DNA of 43,114 nt from Martensiomyces pterosporus (Eukaryota > Kickxellomycota > Kickxellomycetes > Kickxellales > Kickxellaceae), in NCBI GenBank assembly GCA_025201845.1, contig MU604054.1, positions 1 through 43,114 of the forward strand, written 5' to 3'. Positions 28,041 to 39,354 of this stretch are shown piece after piece; position 1 is the stretch's first letter; every line of letters begins with the position of its first letter. The notes under the pieces were generated by a model. That model saw only the letters and a list, made by a program, of their open reading frames with translations. It had not been told where the DNA came from and made no database searches. Both the position numbers and the translations under genes were made by a program.

Positions 28041-29364
28041 ATGGCGGACAGCACACCTGCTGCGGCTGCCGAGGGCAATTTCGGCTCCTCGCCCGGTAAA
28101 TTTGACCGGCTGGTCAACAGGCTCAGTCGAACGGTGACCTCGCCCAAGGTGGACATGCATGGCCGAAGGAGCATATCGCCAGTGCGGCGTGCAGAGTCTG
28201 AGGGGCTCAGGACCGACAAAACCCCCGAGACGCACAGCACACCAGCAGCTCCGAAGGAGCATATCGCCAGTGCGGCGTGCAGAGTCTGAGGGGCTCAGGA
28301 CCGACAAAACCCCCGAGACGCACAGCACACCAGCGGCGATGCCCACGCAGCGCGGAAAAGCTCGTGAGACGCTGCAGGCTGGCACCCAGCGGAAGCGCGA
28401 AAAGATAGCAGAGCTCCGTAGGCGGCGGAAGAACATGGGTGACGATAGGCCAGTCTTGGCACTGGATCTGAAAGGCGCCCTTCTTGGAGCAGATGCCGCT
28501 GAGGACAAGGAGACAGAGGCTGGCGGCAGTAAGCCCGGGAGCGGACGTTCCAGCAGGCGGTCATCGGCGACATCGCCGTCATTTGGGCCGATTCCAGAAA
28601 CGCCTGTGCCCAGGGCTGTGCTGCAGGCGCATAACGCCAGGCAGACGATTGGCAAAATTGGAAGCCCGACTGGGGAGCGGTTCTTCAACGATGTGGAGCT
28701 CAACTTGCTACTGCAGCCGATTGAGCTAGAAAACGTCGACAGCCTCTTGTCGCCACCGCCACAGCAGCAGCAGCAGCAGCCGGTAGTGCAGCACCTGGGG
28801 GAAGTGGTGGCGCTGCCACAGCAAACCGGCGAGTTGGTGCCGTCGCTGATGCCTGCTGGCGAGGATGATGAGGCGGACTTTACAATCAACATTCCCTCGA
28901 CCTCGCTGTCGCCGATGGTGCCTCTTGGGTGGAACAGAGGCATGGGCGACTTGGGTGTTCCAAGAGGCTCTGTGCGTATACGCCGGAGGTCACGGACAGT
29001 TGCGCTTGCGCCTGGCAATGGCCATGGCCCCGAGGGCGATTTGGATGATGGTGCTGGCAATGGCGATATGTTTTCAGTGACGCCTTCAGCTCGCCATCCG
29101 CGTGCTTCACGAAACAGCGTCGACAGAGCCGACTCGATGACCAGGCGCGGAGGCGGGGTAGCTGCCAAGGGCAGGGGGGACGACGATATGGTGGTGGATT
29201 TGCTGATAGAGGCTGAGGTGGCGCAGAGCTTGGAACTAAGAAAGGAGCTCGCCAGGCTGCATGGGACTGTCAGAGCACTGACCAAGCTGGCCGTGGCCAA
29301 TAAGCTTGCCAGCGACGCCGAGGCTAGCAGCAGCGCCAGCCGGTACCAGAAACAGCACTCGTAG
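28041..29364 (+). CDS. unknown protein, frame broken by an 84-base tandem duplication
   Basis: The frame from the ATG at 28041 encodes a plausible N-terminus (MADSTPAAAAEG, then FDRLVNRLSRTV) but stops at 28287-28289. The main frame, shifted by one base, runs to 29364. The shift comes from an 84-base perfect direct repeat at an 88-base period; 88 is not a multiple of three. Each copy encodes RRSISPVRRAESEGLRTDK in its own frame. The rest is low-complexity and basic: a KREKIAELRRRRK helix, a Gln run near 28764, and a C-terminal helix (EAEVAQSLELRKELARL). No family is recognised. As it stands, translation could begin at the ATG at 28339 to give 341 residues. It may be an assembly error, a recent lesion, or an allele. 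No intron with good sites would remove the extra copy. Confidence 0.55.
28163..28334 (+). repeat. 84-base perfect tandem duplication
   Basis: Bases 28163-28246 and 28251-28334 are identical over 84 bases, separated by four bases (AGCT). The exactness, compared with single-copy surroundings, points to a very recent event or an assembly artefact. Confidence 0.9.
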
Positions 29365-30235
29365 TTTTGAGTGTTCTTTTGTTGGTCCTCATTTCGCATA
29401 TTTCCACATCCACACGCACATTCTAATTTTATCTGCACAAATTTACACACACCGAAATCCAGGCTATTTTATCCGATGTAGGCTGTATATTGGACACACA
29501 TGATTGGCACTTTTGTCCGCGAAATGCGCACACCAGCTATTCAGCGCATACCTCCCAGGCTGTGTGTATGTTTGTGCCTGCAGATTCACACATCTGTGTG
29601 TCGGGAAGTGCGCAATGCAGCCCTTATGCAGCTGCAATGCCTCTGCCACGCCTGACGTATTCCATCACCCGTTGCGAGAGGAAATAAGGGCACAATGCGG
29701 GTCGTTAACGCGCAGCGTTTGCGGGTTGGGCCTCCATGCAGCAACTCAGAGGGGAGGGGGGACAGAATGCCATGCATGGCTTTGCGCTTTTGTTGCCTTG
29801 TGCTGCTCTTTCGAAGATGAGTAATTGTTTGACGTACACCTAACAAGCGGAAGAAGCGCGGCGTGAAGAGAGACGTCAACCCCAAGCCCGGGCCCATGCG
29901 CGGGAGCTAGTCTGGCAGCGCTTCCCCGCCAGAGCCAGACTGCCTTTGCGCGAGCAGGTGTGGGAAAGCGCGCGCTGCGTCATGCGTGGTGTACCGGGGA
30001 AGAGCGGCGAGCCGCGGCTCGCAGGTTCGGAGTCGCGGCGAGCGCGGTCGAAATGCAAGGAACGAAAGCGGGTGGGGGGCGGGTGGCCACCCCGATGCAG
30101 CCCACCCCTGGATATTGACCAAAAAAGCTTTTTGGACCTATTTTTTGTCGATGATGAACGCCTGGCAGAGGGGAGGAGCTGCAGCAGCAGGCGGGTGGCA
30201 TGGGGGAGGGGAGAGAAAAAAGAAGGGGGCGCGAG

Positions 30236-30243
30236 TATAAAAG
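30236..30243 (+). promoter_or_regulatory. TATA box of TUP1
   Basis: TATAAAAG is preceded by a purine-rich run and followed, about 60-130 bases on, by C/T-rich sequence typical of fungal start sites. It lies 656 bases before the TUP1 ATG, implying a long leader. Confidence 0.5.
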
Positions 30244-30483
30244 GACTTGCAGGAGGAGCAGGAAATCTGAAGAAAGGCCGGGTATCTCAAAAAGAAGACG
30301 TGTTTCTCAGTTTTTATTCTCTCTTCCTTTTCGCCCGCCGCATTATTCGGACTCCTCTTTTCTCTCCATTATACTGTCCAGCTGCACGCCCTCTGGCAAT
30401 AGTCCTCTACTTTGTGAGTGGGCTGCTCTCTGGTGTAGACTAGCAGCCGTATCCTCTTCCTCCTTGTTGGTGCATCCTTGAAG

Positions 30484-30807
30484 GTATGTGTGCGTGCTTG
30501 CGAGGCGGGCGTGCCTGCCGCCCAGGTGTCGCCGCTGCCCATTTTTAGAATAAAACAGGGCGAATCTAGAAACGGCTGCAGCCCTGCGCGCCGTTGCTTT
30601 TCTCTTGACGCCAGCATGGCCCGTCGCGGTGTGCACAGGCACTTTGCATTTGCGCCTGAATCGAATGAGCCAAGCCGAGCTCTCTGCACTAAACCTATTT
30701 GCTGCTCTTTGTGTCTGCCGCCGCATTTATTTGTGCTTGGCCTTTTCTGCTGCAAATAGGCACTCGGTCAATCCAGCTGAATCCAGTGTTTTCGCGTTCA
30801 CTTACAG
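30484..30807 (+). other. probable 5' UTR intron of TUP1
   Basis: A consensus donor AAG|GTATGT occurs at 30484. Candidate acceptors are CAAATAG (ends 30759) and TTACAG (ends 30807, preceded by a T-rich run). Removing it would shorten the leader to about 300 bases. Inferred from splice-site quality and position only. Confidence 0.45.
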
Positions 30808-30898
30808 AGCAACCACAAAAATACCGCTCCTGCTGTCGCGTCCGTCCCGCTTTAATTTTTATTCATAGTCGTGCGCTTGGTAACGACAAGCGGTCGGA

Positions 30899-32968
30899 AT
30901 GTCAAACGTCTACAATCACCGGCAGATGGTGCCATCTGCGCCGCTCTCCTCGCGAGTGACTGAGCTCTTGGACGCTCTGAGAGGCGAGTACGACACATTG
31001 AACCAGGAGGCGTCGACTATGAAGGCATACAGAGACGAATACGAGCAGAGGTGTAAGTGCTGCTTCTGAGCAAAGCTCCATTAGCCATGGTGGCCATTAT
31101 GCACACAGATTCTGTGACGCAATTTCAACCAACTAACAATTCTCGCGCTGAACGCGTCTCTCGCCGTGTTTTCTTTCGGCGTGTCTCTGGGCGTCGCCGC
31201 AAGCCTGCTTGTAGTCAACAGCCAAATCAACGAAATGCAAGCCTTCCAGCAGAGCCTGTTTGAGCTTGAGCGCGCCCACCAAAAGATTAAGCAGCAGTAC
31301 GAAGAGGAAATTCTTCGTCTGCGTCGTGAACTCGAGACACGCGGCGGACCGCCAGTCCCTCCCGGCCCATTCCTCCAGCAGCAGCAACAACAGCAGCAGC
31401 AGCCTCCGCTCCCTCCACAGGGCCAGCAGCCAATCCCAATGAGCCAACCTCACAGCACTGGCATTCCCCCAGGCTCTCAGCCCCCGCCGCCACCCCAGGG
31501 CCAGCCACACGTCTCGCAGGGACCCGGCGGCATGTACGGAGGCATGCCTCCCTCGTCTGGGCCTCACAGCGGCGGCCCTAACGGTGCTGCTATGGCGCCC
31601 GGACAGCCCCCAATCGCAGGCGAGCCCCACCCTGGCGCCTATCCTATGGGCCCTGGCGGCCAGCCCGGCGGACCCTACCCGCCAGGCAGCGGTGTTCCGA
31701 TGAATGCGCACGGCCAGCCCGTCACCCCGCAGCAGCAGGCCGCTGGTATCAACAAGGACCGCAAGCCCAACATCATGACCCCCACTCAGCAGCAGCAGCC
31801 ACCGCAGGGCCCGCCGCAGATGGCCAGCCGCCAGACCCCCACGCAGCCCCCGCGCAGCGTCGTTGTTGCCGCAAAGCAGAGTGTTGGCAGCAGCAACCAG
31901 CTGGCCGACATGGATCCCGATACAGTACCGCCGCAGATGAAGCGCGAGGGCCCCGACTGGTTCGTCATCTTCAACCCAAAGATCCCTCGCCAGCTCAACA
32001 TTGAGAACCTGAGCACGCTGGAGCACAACAGCGTCGTGTGCTGCGTAAAGTTCAGCAACGACGGCAAGCTCCTGGCGACTGGCTGCAACCGCACAACGCA
32101 GATCTGGAGCGTTGCAACTGGCATGAAGGAGTGCGTGCTGGCAGACGAGAATGCGCCCAAGAACGGCGACCTGTACATCCGCGCGGTGTGCTTCAGCCCC
32201 GATGGCAAGTATCTTGTCACTGGAGCCGAGGACAAGCAGATCCGCATCTGGGACGTGCAGAAGAAGGTCATTCGCCACATTCTCACTGGACACGACCAGG
32301 ATATCTACTCGCTTGATTTCTCGCCTGATGGGCGCACGATCCTGTCTGGCTCTGGCGACCGCACAGTGCGCCTGTGGGACCTTGAGTCGGGCAAAAACAT
32401 CCACACGTTCTCCATCGACGACATGGGCCCCAAGGACGCAGGCGTCACCTCAGTTGCGTTTTCGCCTAACGGGCAGCTCGTCGCTGCAGCGTCTCTGGAC
32501 AAGATGATCCGCCTGTGGGACGCGACCACTGGGCAGTTCCTTGAGCGCATTGACGGACACAAGGACTCGGTGTATGCCGTGGCATTTGCTCCCGACGGGC
32601 TGTCGCTTCTTTCTGGATCGCTGGACAAGACGCTGCGCATCTGGGATCTTGCTCGGCCGAGCCCCAACGGACGGCCCACGGGGCCCTCGACCTGCCGCTC
32701 GACCCTCAGCGGACACAAGGACTTTGTGCTCTCGGTCGCATACTCGCCTGACGGCCACTGGATCATCTCTGGAAGCAAGGACCGCGGAGTGCAGTTCTGG
32801 GACCCGCGCACGTCGCAGACGCAGTGCATGCTCCAGGGCCACAAGAACTCTGTGATTTCGGTCGCCCTGTCGCCAACGCAGTCGCTATTTGCCACTGGCT
32901 CTGGTGACTGCCGCGCAAGGATCTGGTCATATGAGCAGCTGCCCAACCAGATCCCGCCTACTGTTTAA
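30899..32968 (+). CDS. TUP1: transcriptional co-repressor Tup1, two exons
   Basis: Tup1 (with Ssn6/Cyc8) represses transcription when recruited by DNA-binding proteins. Exon 1 is 30899-31052 and exon 2 is 31215-32968, with GTAAGT and TTGTAG intron ends, giving 635 residues. The join rebuilds a Phe codon and restores the N-terminal tetramerisation helix: exon 1 supplies RVTELLDALRGEYDTLNQEA and exon 2 continues with NSQINEMQAFQQSLFELE, as in yeast. Residues about 95-290 are Pro/Gln/Gly-rich with CAG/CAA runs. From about 320 to the end there are seven WD40 repeats, with repeated IW/LWD endings (for example IRIWDVQ, VRLWDLE, LRIWDLA). The start ATG gives the expected short N-terminus. Confidence 0.95.
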
Positions 32969-34066
32969 AAGAGCTTGTCTGCGTCCTTGCGCTGACCAGT
33001 GTGGCACCGCTTGCCCGGTGCGTGTCCCTTTGGCAAGCTCCTCCTTATTTTGGCCTTTCAGGCTCTCCATTTGATTTCCACTCTTTTTTCTTTGCTGTTT
33101 CTCTCCAACCCCTCTCGTAAACTGCGTTTAAATGTGATATTGTTGTTGTAAGTCTCTCCCCCAGCGTGTGGCCCTCTTGGCGGTGCTTGAAGCAGTGGCC
33201 GCTGTCGCCATGCGGCGCTTCCAGAGCATGCACTGGCCAGCATGGAGGCTGCTTGGAGCGCGCCTGAGGAGGGGGCATACTGCGATTCGCCCAAAAAACG
33301 CCAGCGGTGCTGCCTGCAGACGTGACACTGAAGAGAGGGCGCAGAAGAATGAGAGCAGCGGGATGGAAATAGAGCAGCGGCCGCGCCTTGCGCCTGGCTT
33401 CTTTGCAGTCTACTGTGAGAAAGCACCTGGAAGTATTTTCGTGGCCAAAGTGAAAGGCGCTCCATTCGAGGAAGACAAAGGGAGACAGTGATTTCTACAG
33501 GCACCAGGGATGTGTGCACGCAGAGCACAATCAGCCTTTGCGCTTTGAGTGAGGGTGGCTATGGCGTAGCCAGGAGAGGGGGAGTGAGAGCAGGGCTCAT
33601 ATGACTTTGTCCTTTCCTTGCATATATTAGAGCTGCTGGGTGTGTGAAATGCGATTCCCGCCAATCGATAATGCAAGTGAGGCCAGATAACACGCACGGC
33701 AAGGGCGAGCGGGACCCTTTTCTGGCATTGTCGTCGCTCTTTCTCGCTCGCTGCTCAGCTGCTCAGCTGTTCCACCCCAAGACGCTCTTTCTCTCGGCGG
33801 AAGCCAGAGGCAGATTGATGCGGATGCCAGAGTTCCTCCGAGGCATTAAATGGTGCTGTGGAGGGAGGGGGACTTCAAGATTCCTGCTCCACTCCTACTC
33901 GCCATACCTTTTCCCGCTTTATTTAGAGTATTTAGAGTGCCTGTGCACCGCTACTTCCAGTTTCTTATTCCAAAAGCACACACGCGTAGCCTGCATATAC
34001 ACAGCCCCGCCTAGCATCTATTCTTCCGCAGAGGTTTGCACCTGTAAAAGACAGATAGCTCTGGAG
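32969..34066. other. intergenic region, TUP1 3' end and pirin-like gene promoter
   Basis: A spacer of 1.1 kb. The frame of the next gene is open back to 33644, but that part reads as leader (Cys/Leu/Ser-rich with pyrimidine runs) and is left out. An AT-rich CATATATTAG at 33620-33629 might serve as a weak TATA element. No other gene is seen. Confidence 0.45.
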
Positions 34067-36260
34067 ATGTCTGGCAATGCTGGAACAACAACAGCTGCTG
34101 GCGGTAGACCTGCGTCGTACCGCCGCACCTACGCCAATGCGCAACAGGCGGGCACCACCCAGTCGTACCCGCCGCCACCTGCCTCGTATACGTTCGGGCT
34201 GAAGAGACCAACGAACAAGAGCGCGCCTGCTACGTACTTTTCCGCCCAGCAGTACGTGTACCCGGAGGTCAAGACCACGTACCTGTCGCCTCCCCCCATT
34301 GAGCCCTTGCTCCCTGTTGCAGCCTTGGTGCAACCAGCAGCCGACTTGTACAGCCAGCCACCAACCTCGTATAATGTCGGAACCCAGTACCAGAACCACT
34401 ACACTGGGTACCAGCAGCCGCAGCCCCAGTTCCAGCAGCAGCAGTACCATCACACCCACATGAGCCAGTATGCCCAGAGCGCTCCTCCGCCTCTGTCTCT
34501 GCCCCCACAGCATCAACCAGCACCTGCCTCCTATGCAACTGCCGAGCCTGCTCCGTTGTACCAGCCGTATAGCGAAGCGTATACAGCTGGCACGCCATCG
34601 TCGCCGCCACCACCGCCTATGGTGCCACCACCCGTGATGCCCCACTCATCCACGCCGTCAGCACCAGCGCAACAGCCTCCGTCCCAGCCGCCGCCGGCAT
34701 GGCCACTGCGGCCGAAGCCCTCGCTGGCGATGAGCCCCCACCAGCCAGCACCTGTGGTATCTACAAGCCAAGTGAGCCAGCAGCAGCAGCAGCAGCAGCA
34801 GCCAGCGTGGAGCAGCATGTCTGGTAATGGCGCTCAGGAAGTCCAGTGCCAGCTGCAAGTTGCCTACCATCGGAACTGGGAGAGACAGAGAGAGCGCTCG
34901 CCGTTCTCCACCCTGTTCCACTGCTTGGAGCCCGTCAGCCTTGTCAGCAGGGCGGGGCTGGGTGCCCATGCTGTACGCAAGCGCGGCAACTTGCACCCCA
35001 TGTATAAGGCTAACGAAGAGTGGATTTCGCCGAGTAAGTGCCCGTCTCCATTACGTGCACCGTCGCTTCTGGTAGAGGTGTGTGCCTAATTGGCAGCCTC
35101 CGCTTTTTAATTTGCACGTCTTTTGCCTGGGCTTTTGATGCTGTAGGCGTCGGGATGCCCTTGGAGAATAAGCCCGGATACAGGTGCATCATGTACATTG
35201 TTGATGGCACCCTGCTGTTTGACAACGGTAAGTGGGGCAGGAGGACTGGCGCACAACGCCGACCATATGACAAAAAAAAATCGGATTTGCTTGCTAAATG
35301 CAAGCGTGCGCCTTCTGTTTATTTTCTTTGGCGGTGGGAAACGGGGGCCTAGGACTCAGTGGAGAAAAGATTCTGAGCAAAGGAACCTTGCACATGTCGA
35401 CCACTGGTCACGACATATCGACATATGTGCGAAACCCTAGCAAGACGCACCACGTCCACCTCATCCGCCTGTGGATCGACACCGAAGGATCACCGACTGC
35501 TGCAGAGGGCTCATCTGATAGAAATGGCAACGTGAGGAACAATGGCGACAGAAAGAGGCAAAAGATCCTGACCACACCGGCTAGCGGCAAGTACCCAGAC
35601 TTTTCCTACGCCATCCGGTATGTCTCCGACTCTGACAAGCGCAACTGCCTCCTGCTTGTCGCGCAGCCACGGAACTACCGCCCGTCGTTTGGCATGACGT
35701 CGCTGATATTTGGGTCGCCAGATGGCCAGAGCAGGAACTCTGGCGCAGTGTCGTCTCTGGGCTCGTCGTACTATCTGTCGCAGTCGATGGTGTTTACTAG
35801 ACCAGAGTTTTTTTCGCCTGTGCCCCTGAACAACGGCTCGATGGACACGGCCATCGGGAACATGTCCAATGAGTGGTCGTTCTCGGAACAGCGGCTTACA
35901 TCGCGTGCCTGTGCCGACCCGCTTCTGGTCGACGAGGACCTTTTCCTGTCCGTGTGCTGCTTGGATAGCTTGGCCACTGTCGTGTATGAGCCCCTGGATT
36001 CCCATGACAAGCACCGCAATGCGACCCAGCAAGGGAAGGCAAAGGGCGGCAGAAGGAGAGTGTGGATCCAGGCCTTGCTGGGCGATGTGGGCGCTGATGT
36101 GGCTAATGGCGGCCGCTTGGTGATCAATGGCGACAAGGTTAACCGCATGCGACAGGGCGACTCGGCCTATGTTAGGAAGCTTGCTCCACAGGAGGCCCTG
36201 ACTATATACAACTGCGGTCGCAGCCCGATTGAGTTCATCATTGCAGAGACGCCCTACTAG
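34067..36260 (+). CDS. pirin-like bicupin with Pro/Gln-rich N-terminus, three exons
   Basis: Exons 34067-35033, 35147-35227 and 35353-36260 (phase-1 joins, GTAAGT donors, TAG acceptors) give 651 residues. Residues 1 to about 260 are Pro/Gln/Tyr-rich and probably disordered. The rest follows the bacterial pirin-like YhhW/YhaK layout: YIVDGTLLFDN, then a KGTLHMSTTG piece, NPSKTHHVHLIRLWID, and a C-terminal cupin with RRVWIQALLGDV and LVINGDKVNRMRQGDSAYV. The metal ligands are missing: the HxH of pirins aligns with E329 and K331, and the His-x-Glu with Ser-Thr-Tyr (372-374). An insert of basic and acidic residues lies at about 395-425. A quercetinase-type enzyme is therefore unlikely; a binding or regulatory role is possible, as for pirin in transcription. 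Function is inferred. Confidence 0.75.
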
Positions 36261-37731
36261 ACACATAGATCTCTCAGAGAGGCCCCTACACCAAGCACAC
36301 AGCATGCGTGTGCGCTATCATCATTTTATCGCAGTTTATACATGTTTATATGCCTTAACTCTATTTGTAAATACCCCCTTTCCTTTCTCCATCCATGCTT
36401 TTCTATGCACTATTATCCACTTATTCAATCAAGCATATCGCCATGACACTGATGCCATTTGGTTGCGATGCCACGACCGATGGACAGGGAGTTCCGCAGC
36501 ATCCTCTACTCCATACACTGCGCGTCGCAACCGCATGCGGCGCAACCAGCAGAGTGGATTCCAGGCAGCCGCAACAGGGGGCGGTAGCAGTGCCTAGGCA
36601 GCTTTGTTCGCGGAGCCCTTCGGATGGCATGGGCTCCCGCGCACATTGGCTGTCCCTCGCGGATGTCCGCAGGATCTCCGTGCGGAGCAACATAGGCTTG
36701 CTTAGTCTCCTGCCGCTCGGACAGCGTGGCTTTCTGTGCTCCTTAGCCGACTCCGCCACAGGGGCTTGTCTCCCATCTTTTATTTGCTTATTGGAAGTGC
36801 ACCACCGGCTCAAAACAAAGCTCGGATTGCGACGCTTTTTTTGCTGGCATGCATTTGTTCGCATTTGTCTGCTTACCCGCACACGCACTTGGCCACAGCA
36901 GCACAAAGAAAAGTGGGCACACGTTTTGCCCGAATCCACACACCGTTGCCCCGTAGAATTCCATGGCTAGTGTGTCCAGTTCGTCTGCTTGCGTCAGGCG
37001 CAAAAGGGGGAGAGAGAGCTGCGCTGACGTGATTCCGCCCCAGAGCAAGGAAGAAAAAGCGCGAGTGGGGTGGAGTTCCTTACTAATTGTCCACGCCCGA
37101 TTGTTGCACACGTCAGTTGAAGAGCACAGACAAGTCTCTTTGTCATCACCGGACTATATTGGCCTCCATCCCCAAAGGAGCTGGTTTGCTCGGCGAGGAT
37201 TGGCGTTTATCAGAAAAAGAACCCCTATATTCTTGCTCTCTTTCGGCCTATTTTCCTTTGCGTGGTTTAAAATGCCTGCAACTGAGAAATGCCCGTAGCC
37301 ACAGCAAAAGTGCGCGCGCACACAACGCGTGCTCCTGTTGCGGCCGCCGCGTCCTTGTGTTCGCATTCTGTATTAGCGGCCAGTTTGTAGGATCCCTGGG
37401 AGCCACTATAAGAACAATAGGAGTGGGGCATATTGCGCAGAGGTCACTCCACTCGAGAGTCAGCCTCTCTTTTGTTCATTCCATCCGTACATATTACACA
37501 CAACCCAAGGGCTGCTCTGAACCACCTGCCTACATGCTCCAACAGCCCTGTTTCCCGGTATCTCGCATCGCAAAAAGAACATCCTCCATTCCAACTTTCG
37601 TCTTCTTTTTTCTCCCTCTCTTTAGTCCCTCATTGAGCAGTGTTTCTTGTGCTTTTGCTAGCCAACTAAGCCAGACCTCATACCCACTATCCACATATAC
37701 ACGCACTAGACAGACCGCTCATTTCCCATCT
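36261..37731. other. intergenic region, arrestin gene upstream
   Basis: A spacer of 1.5 kb. Several ORFs exist in both strands (for example 36395-36970), but none has recognisable protein sequence. A weak TATAAG at 37407-37412 lies 320 bases before the arrestin ATG and is followed by long pyrimidine tracts (37590-37640). Confidence 0.45.
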
Positions 37732-39183
37732 ATGCTTTTTGGTTCGTTGCAGCAATCCTCGGTAGAGGTCGCCATCCACCCACAGACCACTCATATTGTC
37801 CTGCGGGAAGGCGCTGAGCCAGCAAACCTCCTCGTCGGCTATGTCTCCGTGGTGGCCAAGCGCCAAGTCACCATCAATAGGCTCACCGTGCGTCTCTATG
37901 GCGAGCAGCAGGTGTCATGGCGCGAAGGCGATGGCCCCAGCAGCGCTCTTTACTCGGCGGTCAACTGCTGCGCCGATATCCAGCATACCCTTGTAGATAC
38001 CAGCACAGCAACTGCTTCTGATATAGAGGTGGCCAAGGTCAAATCACAGCTGCATTTGGCCCGTTCTCACATGCGTGCAGCTGACGCAACAATGGCGAAG
38101 CCAGCGCTTGTTATCAGGTGCGTAACGGCAAACGCCAAGTCTAGCAGCAAGCAGCTACAGCAGCCACAGGAGAGGCCACGTCGCAGCGTGGAGGAAGAAA
38201 ACAATGCCGCAGCAGTGTCACATTCCTTGCCGCTTACACTGGCCCCAGGCGAGTACAGGTTTGCATTTGAGTTTGCCCTGGCATCAAATCTCCCGCCATC
38301 CGTGCACTCGTCGCTCGGTCACGTCGCTTACCGCCTCTCGGCAACTCTGCGTCGTCCGTGGTTCCAGTCCACCACTACTCCCGGCACTCTGATCAATATC
38401 CTACAGTGCCCATCGCCATCGCCATCCCGGCCCAGCGCCTTGCTTGGCTACCCGACTCTGCAGGCACTCGCATCTGCGCCGCTACTGATGCAGGCACCTG
38501 TAGGCGACTCGTGGAAAATATCGGTGTACTCGGCATCCCGTGCCCTGAGTCTCGGCTGGCCCATGAGACTGCAGGTGTGTGCCTCGCGTGCAGAAACGCC
38601 AGATGGCCGCGGTGCAGGTAGGACGGAGTCCCTGGAGCTTGTCGAGTTTGCTGTGTCTCTGAATGAGATCATTACGCACAAGACGCCCTACGGCGCGACG
38701 AAAACCACCCGGAACACGGTTGCTGAGTCGGCCATCTGCCCGCTTGAGATTAAAAAGGCCAAGCCCACGCTGCACCACCAATCGATCGACCCCCACATGA
38801 TCGACGCCCTGGGCGACTCGCTGGACGAGCTGCCCAACGCGCGCTCGCTGGTCCTACCCTTGCCACCAAAGGGCAAGCATCGCGTGCAGGCCAGCTCTGC
38901 CTCGCTGCTGTTTTCCGTCACGCATAAGCTCAGGGTTGTGGTGAGCGTCAGGGGCCTGGCGGGGTCCAGGGTTCCACATCGGGTGGCTTTCAATGTGCCT
39001 GTGGTTGTTCTGCCAGAGGCACTGTGCGAACGCGGCATGGTCAAGTCGCTGCCTTGCTACAGAGACATTGCAAGGGACATAATACTTATCTCGTCTGATC
39101 CCACAGCCCTGTGCAGGAGTGCTGGTGATAGTAGTGCCACTGCACAGGCCAGCCTGCCTTCCTACTCGTCCTTGTATATGTAA
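37732..39183 (+). CDS. alpha-arrestin-like protein
   Basis: A 483-residue protein with an arrestin N and C fold pattern. It opens with SSVEVAIHPQTTHIVLREG and a beta-rich NLLVGYVSVVAKRQVTINRLTVRLYGEQQVSW, typical of arrestin-N domains in fungal ART/Bul-like adaptors. The conserved LTLAPGEYRFAFEFALASNLPPS follows (the family's PGExxFPFxxxLPxxLPxS-like segment). A second beta-rich domain (about 240-450) carries HKLRVVVSVRG. The C-terminus LPSYSSLYM contains LPSY, close to the L/PPxY motif that binds Nedd4/Rsp5 WW domains. Such proteins guide ubiquitination and endocytosis of membrane transporters. The start was set at the ATG at 37732; the frame is open for another 645 bases upstream, but that part looks like leader. 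Confidence 0.78.
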   Translation: MLFGSLQQSSVEVAIHPQTTHIVLREGAEPANLLVGYVSVVAKRQVTINRLTVRLYGEQQVSWREGDGPSSALYSAVNCCADIQHTLVDTSTATASDIEVAKVKSQLHLARSHMRAADATMAKPALVIRCVTANAKSSSKQLQQPQERPRRSVEEENNAAAVSHSLPLTLAPGEYRFAFEFALASNLPPSVHSSLGHVAYRLSATLRRPWFQSTTTPGTLINILQCPSPSPSRPSALLGYPTLQALASAPLLMQAPVGDSWKISVYSASRALSLGWPMRLQVCASRAETPDGRGAGRTESLELVEFAVSLNEIITHKTPYGATKTTRNTVAESAICPLEIKKAKPTLHHQSIDPHMIDALGDSLDELPNARSLVLPLPPKGKHRVQASSASLLFSVTHKLRVVVSVRGLAGSRVPHRVAFNVPVVVLPEALCERGMVKSLPCYRDIARDIILISSDPTALCRSAGDSSATAQASLPSYSSLYM

Positions 39184-39354
39184 TATTTCTTGTTTTTGCT
39201 CTCGTTACATCTAATACCCTAAACATCATTTGTCAATAGCACGGCTTCCAACGCAGCAGCTCATACGTAGAGAGTCATAGTGAAAATTAAATACCAGGAA
39301 CAGCTACAGTACATTTACTCTACATCTGTGAGCGGAATACACAGCGCGAAAGGG

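Larger units (their letters stand above)
29365..30898. other. long TUP1 upstream region
   Basis: A region of 1.5 kb with no convincing ORF. It contains a TATA box at 30236-30243 and, after it, a leader of about 630 bases that probably includes an intron (see separate entries). The stretch 29365-30200 shows no gene or RNA that I can identify. Confidence 0.5.

Noticed and set aside
28037..28289. Possible intron starting at the GTAATG before the 28041 start, which might hide the frameshift
   Set aside because: No pyrimidine-rich acceptor follows, and the N-terminal protein sequence from 28041 looks real. The duplication alone explains the frame change.
27702..29450. Minus-strand ORF of 582 codons that stays open through the tandem duplication
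   Set aside because: Tempting because it is not broken by the repeat. However, it reads as low-complexity Ser/Cys/Leu sequence mirroring sense Gln and Arg runs, starts from an unlikely position, and overlaps the promoter of the divergent gene.
33644..34066. In-frame 141-codon extension of the pirin-like protein
   Set aside because: Composition is that of a leader (TC-rich), and the Pro/Gln-rich protein begins naturally at 34067.
36395..36970. Plus-strand ORF of 191 codons in the arrestin upstream region
   Set aside because: No similarity to any family I know, an equally long ORF lies opposite, and there are no promoter or splice signals that support it.
37087..37731. In-frame 215-codon N-terminal extension of the arrestin protein
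   Set aside because: The sequence is Ser/Cys/Phe-rich with pyrimidine tracts and looks like promoter and leader. The arrestin fold begins right after the ATG at 37732.
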